From contig ONHA01000009.1 in NCBI GenBank assembly GCA_900317515.1, forward strand, positions 1 through 64,000: a DNA stretch of 64,000 bases. Direction: 5' to 3'. The position numbers were made by a program, and so were the translations under genes. Below the pieces are notes generated by a model. It had not been told where the DNA came from. It worked only from the letters and a program-made list of their open reading frames with translations, and searched no databases. Below, one piece after another: positions 25,474 to 34,092 of the stretch. This stretch comes from an uncultured Eubacteriales bacterium (GTDB lineage: Bacteria; Bacillota; Clostridia; Lachnospirales; Lachnospiraceae). The first letter of the stretch is position 1; every line of letters begins with the position of its first letter.

Positions 25474-26469
25474 TCAGGCCTCCCCCTGCCGGACGGCAGC
25501 GGGGAGGTCTTTTTTTCGGTACTCCCTCGGGGAGCAGCCGTACTTCGCCCGGAAAGACCGGTAGAAGTAGGAACTGTTCTCGTAGCCCACGGCCTCCATG
25601 ATCCGGTCCGCGGGGAGCGTCGAGTTGTCAAGAAGATAGGCGGCCTGCTGGAGCTTCCTGAGCTGCAGGAGCTCCTTGAAGGTCTTGCCGGTGTGCTTCT
25701 TTAAGAGGCGGCTTAACGCATAGTCCGGCAGGTGGAGGCCCGCGGCGGCCTCGGTGAGCGTTCCGCTCTGGTAATGGTGCTCGATGTAGTCGAGGACCGT
25801 GAGGACCGTCTTCTGCTCGGTCTGGCCGGGCTCCCCCCTGTTGATGGAGTCCGCGAAGCGGGAGAGGTTCATGAGGAGCAGGCCCATGGAGGTCTGGTTG
25901 ATCGTGTCGATCATGGGCTCGTGCTCGATAAGGGTCCAGAGCATATTTTCGATGAGGTTCTCCACGGGCACGATGCCCCGGGAGCGGACGTGCAGGTAGT
26001 TGGTGCCGGAGGCGTCCCGGGTTAAGGAGGAGACGATGAAGTCGCGGAGGACATTTTCCTTCTCGATCATCGAGAGCGGGCGATCGAAGAACTCCGGGAG
26101 GATGATGAAGTTGACGGCGATGTCATTTTCTTCCGCCGGGAGGATCTCGTGGTAGACGTTCTGGTTCAGGAAGAGCATGTCGCCCTCCTCGAGAACGACC
26201 CTGGTTTTACCGTTGATGATGTGGGTGGTCGTGCCCTCGCACATGTAGACGAGCTCCACATAGTTGTGGCGGTGGCGCGGAAAATAGGCAAAACGCGTGT
26301 GCGGCCGGATCTCGATGAGGGTCCCCTTCTCGAGCAGGAGCTTGCTGTCCACGACGAACTCTTTCCCGGTCGCGTAGTTCCCCTGGTTGATCCCGCTTTT
26401 CTCGGCGAGGAGCTGCGCCTCCTCCTCAGTGACGGCCCTGAAATGGGCCAGAATCGACTCTCTCAGCAT
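25474..26469 (-). CDS. AraC-family transcriptional regulator, probable rhamnose regulator
   Basis: A 331-residue regulator with an N-terminal cupin domain (HRHNYVELVYMCEG near 67, GDMLFLNQNVYHEI) and a C-terminal AraC double helix-turn-helix (about 228-325: LPDYALSRLLKKHTGKTFKELL and ILPADRIMEAVGYENSSYFYRSFRAKYGCSPREYR, both slightly abbreviated here). AAGGAGAGG precedes its ATG on the minus strand. It is divergent from the rhaB operon, so control of rhamnose catabolism is likely by position. The gap between them holds an 18-bp inverted repeat. Confidence 0.85.
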   Translation of the reverse strand: MLRESILAHFRAVTEEEAQLLAEKSGINQGNYATGKEFVVDSKLLLEKGTLIEIRPHTRFAYFPRHRHNYVELVYMCEGTTTHIINGKTRVVLEEGDMLFLNQNVYHEILPAEENDIAVNFIILPEFFDRPLSMIEKENVLRDFIVSSLTRDASGTNYLHVRSRGIVPVENLIENMLWTLIEHEPMIDTINQTSMGLLLMNLSRFADSINRGEPGQTEQKTVLTVLDYIEHHYQSGTLTEAAAGLHLPDYALSRLLKKHTGKTFKELLQLRKLQQAAYLLDNSTLPADRIMEAVGYENSSYFYRSFRAKYGCSPREYRKKDLPAAVRQGEA

Positions 26470-26500
26470 GTTTAGGCCTCTCCTTGTGCAAAAAGATATC

Positions 26501-26576
26501 GTAACTATTCAGCACCCCATTCGCAGCCGCTTAGGCGGCTGCTTCATGTGCGAGGTCAGGGGTGCTGAATAGTTAC
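26501..26576. repeat. Palindromic element, CAGCACCCC family (copy B)
   Basis: Perfect 18-base arms from GTAACTATTCAGCACCCC enclose the hairpin GCAGCCGC-TTAG-GCGGCTGC. It shares CAGCACCCCATTCGCAGCCGC with the element at 11471. It sits between the AraC gene and the rhaB promoter, in the AraC leader region. Confidence 0.8.
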
Positions 26577-26646
26577 AGTATACCACGGATCTGCAAATAA
26601 GGTCCCTTTTTTTTGTCGCTTTCGACCTTTTATTGCGGGTATTTAC

Positions 26647-26655
26647 TGGTATAAT
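26647..26655 (+). promoter_or_regulatory. Extended -10 promoter for rha operon
   Basis: TGGTATAAT matches the extended -10 consensus, 39 bases before the rhaB start. No convincing -35 is seen, in keeping with dependence on an AraC-type activator. Confidence 0.6.
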
Positions 26656-26693
26656 AGAGATACAAACGGAAATACGGAAAGGAGTGAGACCAA

Positions 26694-28145
26694 ATGCAGC
26701 AATATTACCTCGCCATCGATATCGGCGCGTCCTCGGGCCGCCATATCCTGGGCAGTGTGGAGAACGGAAAGATCGTTCTTGAGGAGGTTTTCAGGTTCGA
26801 CAACAAGCAGGTCCATAAGAACGGGCACGACTGCTGGGACATGGACAACCTCTGGAACGGGATCCTGGGCGGCCTTAAGGCCTGTAAGGAGCTCGGGAAG
26901 ATCCCGAAGACGGTCGGCATCGACACCTGGGGCGTTGATTACGTCCTTCTTGACGAAAATGACAAGCCAGTCGGCGACGCGGTAGCCTACCGGGACAGCC
27001 GCACGGCAGGGATGGATGCGGTCGTGGAGCAGGCCATCCCCGCAGAGCTCCTCTACGAAAAGACGGGTATTCAGAAGCAGCTTTTCAACACGATCTACCA
27101 GCTGGCAGCTCTTAAAAATGAACACCCCGAGCAGCTTGAAAAAGCCAAATCGCTCCTCATGATCCCCGACTACTTCAACTTCCTTCTCACCGGGGTCAAA
27201 AAGCAGGAGTACACGAACGCGACCACCTCGAATCTGGTGAATGCAAAGGAAAAGAAATGGGACCGTGAGATCATCGAGCGTCTGGGCCTCCCGCAGGGAC
27301 TTTTCGGGGAGCTTGCGATGCCGGGAACGGTCGTCGGAGAATTCACTGAGGCGATCCGAGAGGAAGTCGGCTACAGCGCAACCGTGATCCTGCCGGCGAC
27401 GCACGATACGGGGTCTGCATTTTTAGCGGTTCCCGCAAAGGACGACAACGCAGCTTACCTCTCGAGCGGAACATGGTCGCTCCTCGGCGTCGAGAACGCG
27501 GAGCCGATCACCACGGAGGAGAGCCGGCTTGAGAATTTCACCAACGAAGGCGGCGCCTGGTACCGCTTCCGCTACTTAAAGAACATCATGGGTCTCTGGA
27601 TGATCCAGTCGATCCGCCGCGAGCTGAACGGGACCGCCTATGTGGCGGGCCGCACGAGCAAATACGCGGACGGAAAGCAGTGGAGCTTCCCGGATCTCAT
27701 CGAAGCGGCGAAGGGTGCGGCGGGTTTCATTTCCGTCGTGGACGCAAATGACGACAGTTTCCTCGCCCCGGAGAGCATGATCGACGCGATCAAGGCTTAC
27801 TGCGAAAAGACCGGGCAGGCGGTGCCGGAGACGGTCGGCGAGATCATGCAGTGCGTCTACAGAAGCCTTGCGAAGCTCTACAGAGAGGCGGTTCAGGGGC
27901 TTTCCGCAATCACCGGCAAGACTTACACGAGCCTCAACATCGTGGGCGGCGGCTGCCAGGATATGTACTTAAACCAGCTCACGGCCAACGCGACGGGGCT
28001 GACCGTCTACGCGGGACCGGTCGAGGGGACCGCGATCGGAAATCTGGTGGTGCAGTTCATCGCCGCCGGGGAATTTGAAGATCTTCAGAGCACAAGAAAT
28101 GCCATTAAAGAGAGTTTTGCAATCAAGGAGGTAAAAGCATGTTAA
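26694..28145 (+). CDS. rhaB: Rhamnulokinase
   Basis: A 483-residue FGGY-family sugar kinase that phosphorylates L-rhamnulose. The N-terminal AIDIGASSGRHILGSV (phosphate loop), DTWGVDYVLLD near 82 (substrate and catalytic Asp) and LSSGTWSLLGVE near 262 are the marks of RhaB rather than other FGGY kinases. Length is normal. GGAAAGGAG precedes the ATG. First gene of the rha operon; its last seven bases overlap the isomerase gene, whose ribosome site AAGGAGG lies inside rhaB. Confidence 0.92.
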   Translation: MQQYYLAIDIGASSGRHILGSVENGKIVLEEVFRFDNKQVHKNGHDCWDMDNLWNGILGGLKACKELGKIPKTVGIDTWGVDYVLLDENDKPVGDAVAYRDSRTAGMDAVVEQAIPAELLYEKTGIQKQLFNTIYQLAALKNEHPEQLEKAKSLLMIPDYFNFLLTGVKKQEYTNATTSNLVNAKEKKWDREIIERLGLPQGLFGELAMPGTVVGEFTEAIREEVGYSATVILPATHDTGSAFLAVPAKDDNAAYLSSGTWSLLGVENAEPITTEESRLENFTNEGGAWYRFRYLKNIMGLWMIQSIRRELNGTAYVAGRTSKYADGKQWSFPDLIEAAKGAAGFISVVDANDDSFLAPESMIDAIKAYCEKTGQAVPETVGEIMQCVYRSLAKLYREAVQGLSAITGKTYTSLNIVGGGCQDMYLNQLTANATGLTVYAGPVEGTAIGNLVVQFIAAGEFEDLQSTRNAIKESFAIKEVKAC

Positions 28146-29557
28146 TCAATACGAAGGCAAAGGTCGGTGTATTTTCCATCGCGCTGGGCGCATACCTGCC
28201 CCAGTTCCCGCAGCTCGTACCGGAGTTCGAGAGCCAGTACGCGGATTTCAAGAAGGTGTTCCCGGACACGGTCGAGATCATCGACGGCGGTATGGTGACG
28301 ACCAAGGAGAAGGCTCAGGAAGCCGGCAACCTCTTCCGCGCGGCTGACGTCGACATCGTCTTCCTGCAGATGCTGACCTACGCGACCTCCTACAACTATC
28401 TTCCGGCCGTGAGAGACCTGGATGTCCCGGTCGTCGTCGTGAACCTGCAGAAGGTGAAGGCGCTCGACTATGACACCGCCGACATCCCGACATGGCTCGG
28501 CATCGGCTACGCCTGCGGCGCAACGGGCGAGGTCATCGCGGACCTTGAGCGCTTCGGCAAGCGCCACGCGATGATCACGGGCGTCGTCGAGGGCGGCGAT
28601 CCGGAAGTCCAGGCGGAGATCGAGGACTGGTGCCGCGCGGCTCAGGTCAGACGCCGCTTCCGCGAGACCAACATCGCTCAGATCGGCCGTCCGTATCCGG
28701 GCATGATGGACCTCTACATCGACGAGACCAACCTCTACAGAAGAATGCAGCTCTACACGAAGCAGTTCGACTGGGAGAAGATGTGGTGCATCGCCGACAA
28801 TATCACCGATGAAAATGCAATCCGCGCGAAAGCCCAGGAGATCCTCGACACGTTCGAGATCGAGGGCGGCGGCTCCATCGAGGAAGTCTGGGAGATGGCG
28901 AAATACGTCGTCGCGTTTGAGCAGTGGGTGAAGGACGAGAAGCTCGGCCTCATCGCCTCCCACTACGACGGCTTCGCGAAGGGCCAGGCGGGCGTGCTGG
29001 ATTCGATGCTGATCCCTGCATTTTCCATGCTGATCAAGCAGGGCACGGCCTGCGCGGTCGAGGGCGACATGAAGGTCGCAATGGCGATGTCCATCTTAAA
29101 GACCATCTCCGGGACCGGCCAGCTCTCCGAGCTCTACTCGATCGATTTCAACGAGGATATCGTCATCATCGGCCATTCGGGCTCGGGCGATGCGGATATC
29201 TCCGGGAAGAAGCCGTCCATGAAGATCGTCAAGGTCTTCCACGGCAAGACAGGCGGCGGCTACCTCACCCAGTTCTATCCGTACGTCGGACCGATCACCT
29301 ATCTCGGCATCACGCAGGACGGCGACGGCAACTTCAAGTTCATCGTGGCTGAGGGCGAGAACGAGGCAGGCAAGATCCTGAACTTCGGCGACACCAACAT
29401 GCGCATGCGCTTCACCTGCGGCGCCCGCGAGTTCGTCAACCGCTGGTCCGAGGCGGGCCCGACCCACCACATGGCAGCGGCGGCAGGCAGACACATCGAC
29501 ACGATCCTCAAGGTCGCGAAGATCATGAACGTGCCGGTTGAGATCGTTACAAGATAA
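28139..29557 (+). CDS. L-arabinose/L-fucose isomerase-family protein, probable aldose isomerase of the rha operon
   Basis: A 472-residue protein of the AraA/FucI superfamily: alternating beta/alpha N-terminal domain (KVGVFSIALGAYLPQF, DIVFLQMLTYATSYNYLP), DWEKMWCIADN near 220, ACAVEGDMKVAMAMSIL near 304, and a C-terminal segment AGPTHHMAAAAGRHI near 441. These enzymes interconvert aldoses and ketoses using Mn2+. It lies between rhamnulokinase and rhamnulose-1-phosphate aldolase, exactly where rhamnose isomerase (RhaA or RhaI) is expected, and no such gene is visible in the window. Conversion of L-rhamnose to L-rhamnulose is therefore the best guess. AAGGAGG precedes the ATG. Confidence 0.82.
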   Translation: MLINTKAKVGVFSIALGAYLPQFPQLVPEFESQYADFKKVFPDTVEIIDGGMVTTKEKAQEAGNLFRAADVDIVFLQMLTYATSYNYLPAVRDLDVPVVVVNLQKVKALDYDTADIPTWLGIGYACGATGEVIADLERFGKRHAMITGVVEGGDPEVQAEIEDWCRAAQVRRRFRETNIAQIGRPYPGMMDLYIDETNLYRRMQLYTKQFDWEKMWCIADNITDENAIRAKAQEILDTFEIEGGGSIEEVWEMAKYVVAFEQWVKDEKLGLIASHYDGFAKGQAGVLDSMLIPAFSMLIKQGTACAVEGDMKVAMAMSILKTISGTGQLSELYSIDFNEDIVIIGHSGSGDADISGKKPSMKIVKVFHGKTGGGYLTQFYPYVGPITYLGITQDGDGNFKFIVAEGENEAGKILNFGDTNMRMRFTCGAREFVNRWSEAGPTHHMAAAAGRHIDTILKVAKIMNVPVEIVTR

Positions 29558-29592
29558 AAGTTCATATCCTGATTGGGAGAAAGGAAAATAAA

Positions 29593-30417
29593 ATGAAAGT
29601 TCTTGATGCTGAATTTGTAAAAGGTTTTATGCGCATGGCGGATGACGGCTGGCTGCAGGGCTGGCATGAGAGAAACGGCGGCAACTTAAGCTACCGCATC
29701 AAGCCGGAGGAAGTCGAGTCCGTGAAGGAAGAGCTGGTTCCGGGCGAGTGGAAGCCGATCGGGACGTCGGTTCCGAAGCTGGCGGGCGAGTATTTCCTTG
29801 TGACCGGATCCGGAAAATATTTCCGCAACGTCACCATCAAGCCGGAAGACTCCTTCTGCATCATCGAGCTCGACGACAAGGGCGAGAACTACAGGATCTG
29901 CTGGGGCCTTGTGAACGGCGGCCGTCCGACCTCCGAGCTTCCGAGCCACCTCATGAACCATGAAGTGAAATACATTGCCACGAACGGCAAGCACAGAGTT
30001 ATCTATCACTGCCATCCGGCCAACACGATCGCCCTGACCTTCGTGCTGCCGCTGACCGACGAAGCCTTCACCCGCGAGCTGTGGGAGATGGCGACCGAGT
30101 GCCCGGTGGTCTTCCCCGGCGGCATCGGCGTGGTTCCGTGGATGGTTCCGGGCGGACGCGACATCGCTGTCGCGACCTCGGAGCTCATGAAGCAGTACGA
30201 CGTCGCGATCTGGGCGCATCACGGCATGTTCGCCTCCGGCGAGGACTTTGACCTGACCTTCGGCCTCATGCACACGGTCGAGAAGTCCGCGGAGATCCTC
30301 GTGAAGGTGCTCTCGATGACGAACACGAAGCGCCAGACGATCAAACCGGACGAGTTCAGGCATCTGGCCAAGGACTTCAATGTCGAGCTGCCGGAGAAGT
30401 TCCTGTTCGAGAAGTAA
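29593..30417 (+). CDS. rhaD: Rhamnulose-1-phosphate aldolase
   Basis: A 274-residue class II aldolase, the same length as the E. coli enzyme, that splits L-rhamnulose-1-phosphate into dihydroxyacetone phosphate and L-lactaldehyde. Zinc ligands are visible in IYHCHPANT near 138 and WAHHGMFASG near 210. The GNLSYR motif near 30 binds phosphate. GGGAGAAAGG precedes the ATG. Last gene of the operon; a perfect 15-bp hairpin follows immediately. No lactaldehyde dehydrogenase or reductase gene follows. Confidence 0.93.
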   Translation: MKVLDAEFVKGFMRMADDGWLQGWHERNGGNLSYRIKPEEVESVKEELVPGEWKPIGTSVPKLAGEYFLVTGSGKYFRNVTIKPEDSFCIIELDDKGENYRICWGLVNGGRPTSELPSHLMNHEVKYIATNGKHRVIYHCHPANTIALTFVLPLTDEAFTRELWEMATECPVVFPGGIGVVPWMVPGGRDIAVATSELMKQYDVAIWAHHGMFASGEDFDLTFGLMHTVEKSAEILVKVLSMTNTKRQTIKPDEFRHLAKDFNVELPEKFLFEK

Positions 30418-30425
30418 AATGAAGA

Positions 30426-30462
30426 CCCGGGGCGGTTCTTTTAAGCGAAGAACCGCCCCGGG
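30426..30462 (+). terminator. Hairpin terminator of rha operon
   Basis: Perfect 15-base arms CCCGGGGCGGTTCTT and AAGAACCGCCCCGGG with a seven-base loop. The stem contains GGCGGTTCTT and so resembles a single unit of the GGGACGGTTCT palindromes. Confidence 0.75.
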
Positions 30463-30487
30463 ATTCTGTATATGTGAGGTAACGCAA

Positions 30488-31201
30488 ATGGGAAAATATG
30501 AAGCAGACAAATATGTAGAGGTAAACGGCCTCCGCCTTCACTACGCAGAGGCCGGCGAGGGCCGCCCGGTCGTGCTCCTGCACGGAAACGGGGAGGATCA
30601 CAACCTCTTTGAGACGGAGATCGGGCAGCTTGTCGCGGCCGGCTACCGTGTCTACGCACCGGACTCACGCGGTCACGGGAAAAATGAACCCCTGACCGAG
30701 TACCACTACGCGGACATGGCGGAGGATGTGTATCAGTTCATCAAAACGTTGGGACTTGAGAAGCCCGCCCTCTACGGGCACAGCGACGGCGGGATTATCG
30801 CGCTGCTCCTTGAAATCAATCACCCGGGGACGCTCGGTGCGATGGCGGTCAGCGGAACGAACCTGAGTCCGGCGGGGCTTGTCCCTTCATTTTTAGAGGA
30901 GTTCACGGAAATGAACGAGAAGCACCCGGACCCGCTTGTGACGCTCATGCTGACCGAGCCCCATATCGACCCGGAGCAGCTGAGGAGCATCACGATTCCG
31001 GTGCTGGTTACAGTCGGGGATGACGACCTCATCCTGCCGGAGGAGACAGAGCGGATCTCGGAAAATCTCCCGAACTCCGTCACGGTGGTTGTCGAGGGAG
31101 CCGACCACGGCAGCTATATAGCGGGGAGCGAGATTATGGGGGAGATGCTGATTCGGTTTTTGAGAGAATGTGCCGATGGGAGCACTTCATTTCCCCGATA
31201 A
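30488..31201 (+). CDS. Alpha/beta-fold hydrolase
   Basis: A 237-residue hydrolase with LLHGNGEDHNLF (oxyanion loop, about 30-41), nucleophile Ser99 in YGHSDGGI, and the final catalytic His in VEGADHGSYI near 215. The acid residue is probably the Asp in TVGDDDLILPEE near 180. Substrate unknown; esters or carbon-carbon bonds are possible. ATG 30488 is used because GAGGTAACGC precedes it; readings that begin earlier run through the rha terminator. It stands alone, followed by a bidirectional terminator shared with the convergent YitT gene. Confidence 0.85.
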   Translation: MGKYEADKYVEVNGLRLHYAEAGEGRPVVLLHGNGEDHNLFETEIGQLVAAGYRVYAPDSRGHGKNEPLTEYHYADMAEDVYQFIKTLGLEKPALYGHSDGGIIALLLEINHPGTLGAMAVSGTNLSPAGLVPSFLEEFTEMNEKHPDPLVTLMLTEPHIDPEQLRSITIPVLVTVGDDDLILPEETERISENLPNSVTVVVEGADHGSYIAGSEIMGEMLIRFLRECADGSTSFPR

Positions 31202-31204
31202 CAC

Positions 31205-31236
31205 AAAACACCTGGGCACAGAGGCTCAGGTGTTTT
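31205..31236. terminator. Bidirectional terminator
   Basis: Thirteen-base arms AAAACACCTGGGC and GCTCAGGTGTTTT, one mismatch, with T-runs on both strands, between convergent genes. Confidence 0.75.
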
Positions 31237-31257
31237 CATTTTCCGAAAAAAATGGCG

Positions 31258-32118
31258 TCAGTCTTTCGGCCGCATATAGAAATTGCCGCGGATCTCGGTG
31301 GAGTGGATCGAATTCACAAACGCGTTGGGGTCGGCCTCACGGACGGCCTGGAGCGCATTTTTTACGTCCGCGCCGGAGATCACGGAGTAGACCAGCTGGT
31401 AGGGGTCGTGCGAGTGGGAGCCGATCACGTTGGAAATGGTCGCCCCGTGGTGGCTCGCGATGTGGATCGCGTCGCAGACCGCCTGGGCTTTTTTGGTCAC
31501 GACGAAGAGGGTCTGCTTCTGGTAGCTGTGGTAGAGAGTGCGCAGCGTCTGCGTCGAGACATACTGGAAAATGATCGAGTAGAGCGCCTTGTCCCACCCG
31601 AAGAAGAACCCGGCGACGGAGAGGATGACCACGTTGAAGCCGAGGACAAGGTTCCAGGTCTCGACCCCGCGCTTCTGGGACAGGTAAATCGCAATGAAGT
31701 CGGTGCCGCCGCTGGTCGCGTCGACGTAGAGACACAGGCTGATCGCGATGCCGTTGATGATGCCGCCGAAGATCGCGATGAGCAGGGTGTCGTAGGTGAT
31801 CACGTAGGAGGGCAGAAGGTCGGTCAGGAAGCTGCTCACCACGATCATGAGGAGTGAGAGCAGGGTGAATTTTTTGCCGACGAAGCGGAAGCCGATGTAT
31901 ACCGGAAACGCATTCAGCGCCAGGTTGATTGGAGTGTAGGGGAGCTCGGCGCCGAGGAACTTCAGGGCGAGGCGCTGGATCAGCACCGTAAGGCCGGTCA
32001 CGCCGCCCGGGAATAGGTTTCCGGTGCGGACGAAGGTCTTGATGTTGAGGGCCATCAGGGTTCCGGCGATGATGACGGCGACGGCGCGGCGGACGTCTCT
32101 TTTAACGGTTTGGTTCAT
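31258..32118 (-). CDS. YitT-family membrane protein
   Basis: A 286-residue protein with five or six membrane helices in residues 12-180 (GNLFPGGVTGLTVLIQRLA, LCLYVDATSGGTDFIAIYLS are conserved landmarks) and a soluble C-terminal domain (DUF2179) at about 200-280 containing TLFVVTKKAQAVCDAI and a terminal region rich in charged residues. The function of the family is not settled; efflux or ion transport has been suggested. The gene stands alone between two minus-strand and convergent neighbours. Confidence 0.85.
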   Translation of the reverse strand: MNQTVKRDVRRAVAVIIAGTLMALNIKTFVRTGNLFPGGVTGLTVLIQRLALKFLGAELPYTPINLALNAFPVYIGFRFVGKKFTLLSLLMIVVSSFLTDLLPSYVITYDTLLIAIFGGIINGIAISLCLYVDATSGGTDFIAIYLSQKRGVETWNLVLGFNVVILSVAGFFFGWDKALYSIIFQYVSTQTLRTLYHSYQKQTLFVVTKKAQAVCDAIHIASHHGATISNVIGSHSHDPYQLVYSVISGADVKNALQAVREADPNAFVNSIHSTEIRGNFYMRPKD

Positions 32119-32223
32119 GGGTGAATTCTCCTTTTTTCAGATGATTCTGCCGATGAAAATATAAAATAATTGTATGTAACTCTCTCTCAAAAGTCAAGCG
32201 GTGGAGGGGGTCAAGGGGGACCC

Positions 32224-33693
32224 TCACCCCGTTATCACAAGCCGCCTCTCCCCGTCAAGCGTGATCAGGTCGTTGGCCACAAAATACTCCTCGAGGACAT
32301 TCCTCGCGAGCGTGGCGACCTTCCGCACGGGTCCGTTCTTTGCGACCTCCTCGTGGGGAACGTCAAGAAACCGATCCATGCTCAGAAAATGATACTCCTG
32401 CATCGTCACGGAATAGAGGGCATCGTCGGTGACATCCGAGCCGTTCATTTTCAAGGACAAAATAGTGTGGGATGCGCGGTCGTACTCGCAGTAAAACCCG
32501 CGGGAAAACTGGTACCACTCGGTGTGAGCGTGCGGGTCGAAGGACGCGTCGCGGAGGAGGAAAGCCGCGGCGCGGCGGAGCTGGGAGCCGGTCATCCTGA
32601 ACTCGAACACCGCATCCTCAAACGGGAACACCTCGACAAAATCCTTCAGCGTCACGATCGGGCCGAGGGAGGGCTGCCGAATGGATCCCGATGCCAGAAG
32701 CATGAGGTCGACGTCCAGCTGCTCGCGGAGGCACTCGGCGAGCAGATTTCCGAGCTCGGTCTCCATCTTGCGGCCGGGGTGCGTGTAGGCACGCGGGAAG
32801 CGGGTGAGGATGCGGCTGTATTTCTCATCCGTCGTGCGCTTGTAGCGGCGAATGAGGGACTCAAGTGCGGGATCGCGCGGGCAATTTTCAGGCGTGATCG
32901 GGATGAGCTGCCAGTTGTAGGAGTCGAGGCAGTTTAAGTCCGTGTCGATCGTGAGGTCGAAGCGGCCGATCTGGTCGGTGCCGACCGCTGCCTGGACGAT
33001 CGGGATCCCGTTCACCACGCAGGGGGCCGCAAGCCATGTGTGGCTGTGCCCGCCGATGATGATGTCGACGCCGAGAGAGGGGTCGAGGAGGGCGGCGAGC
33101 TTCTTGTCATTTTCAAAACCGATGTGGGTCAGGAGAACCGTGCAGTCGATGTCTTCGGTGCGGTAGGCGTCGCAGATGCGGGCGACCTCGGTGGCCGCGT
33201 CCTCGACGTCGATCAGCGTGCCGATCAGGCCTTCTTTTTTTGTGTGCGCCAGCACCTCCTCGGTCAGGATGCCGATGAAGAGGATGCGCATCCCGTCGAT
33301 CTCGCGGATCAGGCAGGGGCTGAACAGGCGGACGCCGTTAAGCTTAATGTACATGTTGGCGTTTACGATGGGGAAGGAGGCGCATTTTTCGAGAAATAAA
33401 AGATGCGCGAGGCCGTAGTCAAGCTCATGATTGCCGAGCGTCACGACGTCGGGGGCGAGGAGATTCACGATCTCAATCGTGGAGATGCCAAGGAACTCGC
33501 TGTCGATGAGGGAGCCCTGGAACATGTCGCCGGCGATGGTGTAGAGGACATTTTTCTCCTCGCAGCGCACCTTGTTTATGTAGCCGGAGAGGCGGGAGAC
33601 GCCGCCGACCAGGGTCTCGTTTACCTTCTCGGCGAGGAAGTCGCCGTGCATGTCGTTTGAGTGGAGCAGGGTGAGCTTTTTTGTGCGCTTCAT
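32224..33693 (-). CDS. Metallophosphatase / 5'-nucleotidase-family protein (UshA-like, cytoplasmic)
   Basis: A 489-residue protein with the dimetal phosphoesterase motifs LLHSNDMHGDF (10-20), GDMFQGS near 56, GNHELDYG near 85 and IIGGHSHTW near 194, followed by a 5'-nucleotidase C-terminal domain (about 300-480, with ASGSIRQPSLG and TGSQLRRAAAFLL). Secreted UshA-like enzymes carry a signal peptide and often an anchor; this one has neither, so it probably acts in the cytoplasm on nucleotides or similar phosphoesters. GGAGGAACCCC precedes the ATG on the minus strand. No operon partner. Confidence 0.85.
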   Translation of the reverse strand: MKRTKKLTLLHSNDMHGDFLAEKVNETLVGGVSRLSGYINKVRCEEKNVLYTIAGDMFQGSLIDSEFLGISTIEIVNLLAPDVVTLGNHELDYGLAHLLFLEKCASFPIVNANMYIKLNGVRLFSPCLIREIDGMRILFIGILTEEVLAHTKKEGLIGTLIDVEDAATEVARICDAYRTEDIDCTVLLTHIGFENDKKLAALLDPSLGVDIIIGGHSHTWLAAPCVVNGIPIVQAAVGTDQIGRFDLTIDTDLNCLDSYNWQLIPITPENCPRDPALESLIRRYKRTTDEKYSRILTRFPRAYTHPGRKMETELGNLLAECLREQLDVDLMLLASGSIRQPSLGPIVTLKDFVEVFPFEDAVFEFRMTGSQLRRAAAFLLRDASFDPHAHTEWYQFSRGFYCEYDRASHTILSLKMNGSDVTDDALYSVTMQEYHFLSMDRFLDVPHEEVAKNGPVRKVATLARNVLEEYFVANDLITLDGERRLVITG

Positions 33694-33805
33694 GGGGTTC
33701 CTCCTTTTTTATGTGCAGGGGTTCTTTCTATATCATATCGTAAATGGGAGGAAAATGCTACCGGAAAGGTGGGGAGGGGCGTGCGGCGTGGCTGTTTAGG
33801 GAGGG

Positions 33806-33933
33806 CGTGCTGTATCCGGAGGCCGGAAACGTGCAGTACAGTGCGGGTCTTGATTTGATTGCGGTTTGGGCGCGGGGGTCGTGCTGTATCCGGAGGCTGA
33901 AAACGTGTGGTACAGTGCAGATCGCGATTTGAG
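33806..33933. repeat. Imperfect 74-bp tandem repeat in intergenic DNA
   Basis: A unit beginning CGTGCTGTATCCGGAGG starts at 33806 and again at 33880, the two copies being mostly identical over their first 54 bases. Each contains TGCTGTA and TACAGTGC, which are nearly complementary. A further GCACTGTA occurs at 33952. This gap (33694-34092) otherwise holds only the promoter of the next gene. Confidence 0.6.
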
Positions 33934-34012
33934 CAGCTTGGGCGGGGGAAGGCACTGTATGGGACTCTCTCAACCTTTCAAACAGGTTCATCTGCGAACA
34001 TTCTAAATAGAA

Positions 34013-34041
34013 TTGCATTCCGGGTAAAACGGAACTATAAT
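34013..34041 (+). promoter_or_regulatory. Sigma-A promoter
   Basis: TTGCAT (34013-34018), 17 bases, TATAAT (34036-34041); it serves the unknown gene starting at 34093. Confidence 0.7.
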
Positions 34042-34092
34042 TGAAAAAAAGGATCAGATTGTCCGAAAAAACAATCGAGAAAGGTGGTGCCT

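Noticed and set aside
33758..34018. Minus-strand 86-codon frame over the tandem repeat
   Set aside because: Peptide is repeat-derived, has no ribosome site and lies over a promoter; treated as non-coding.
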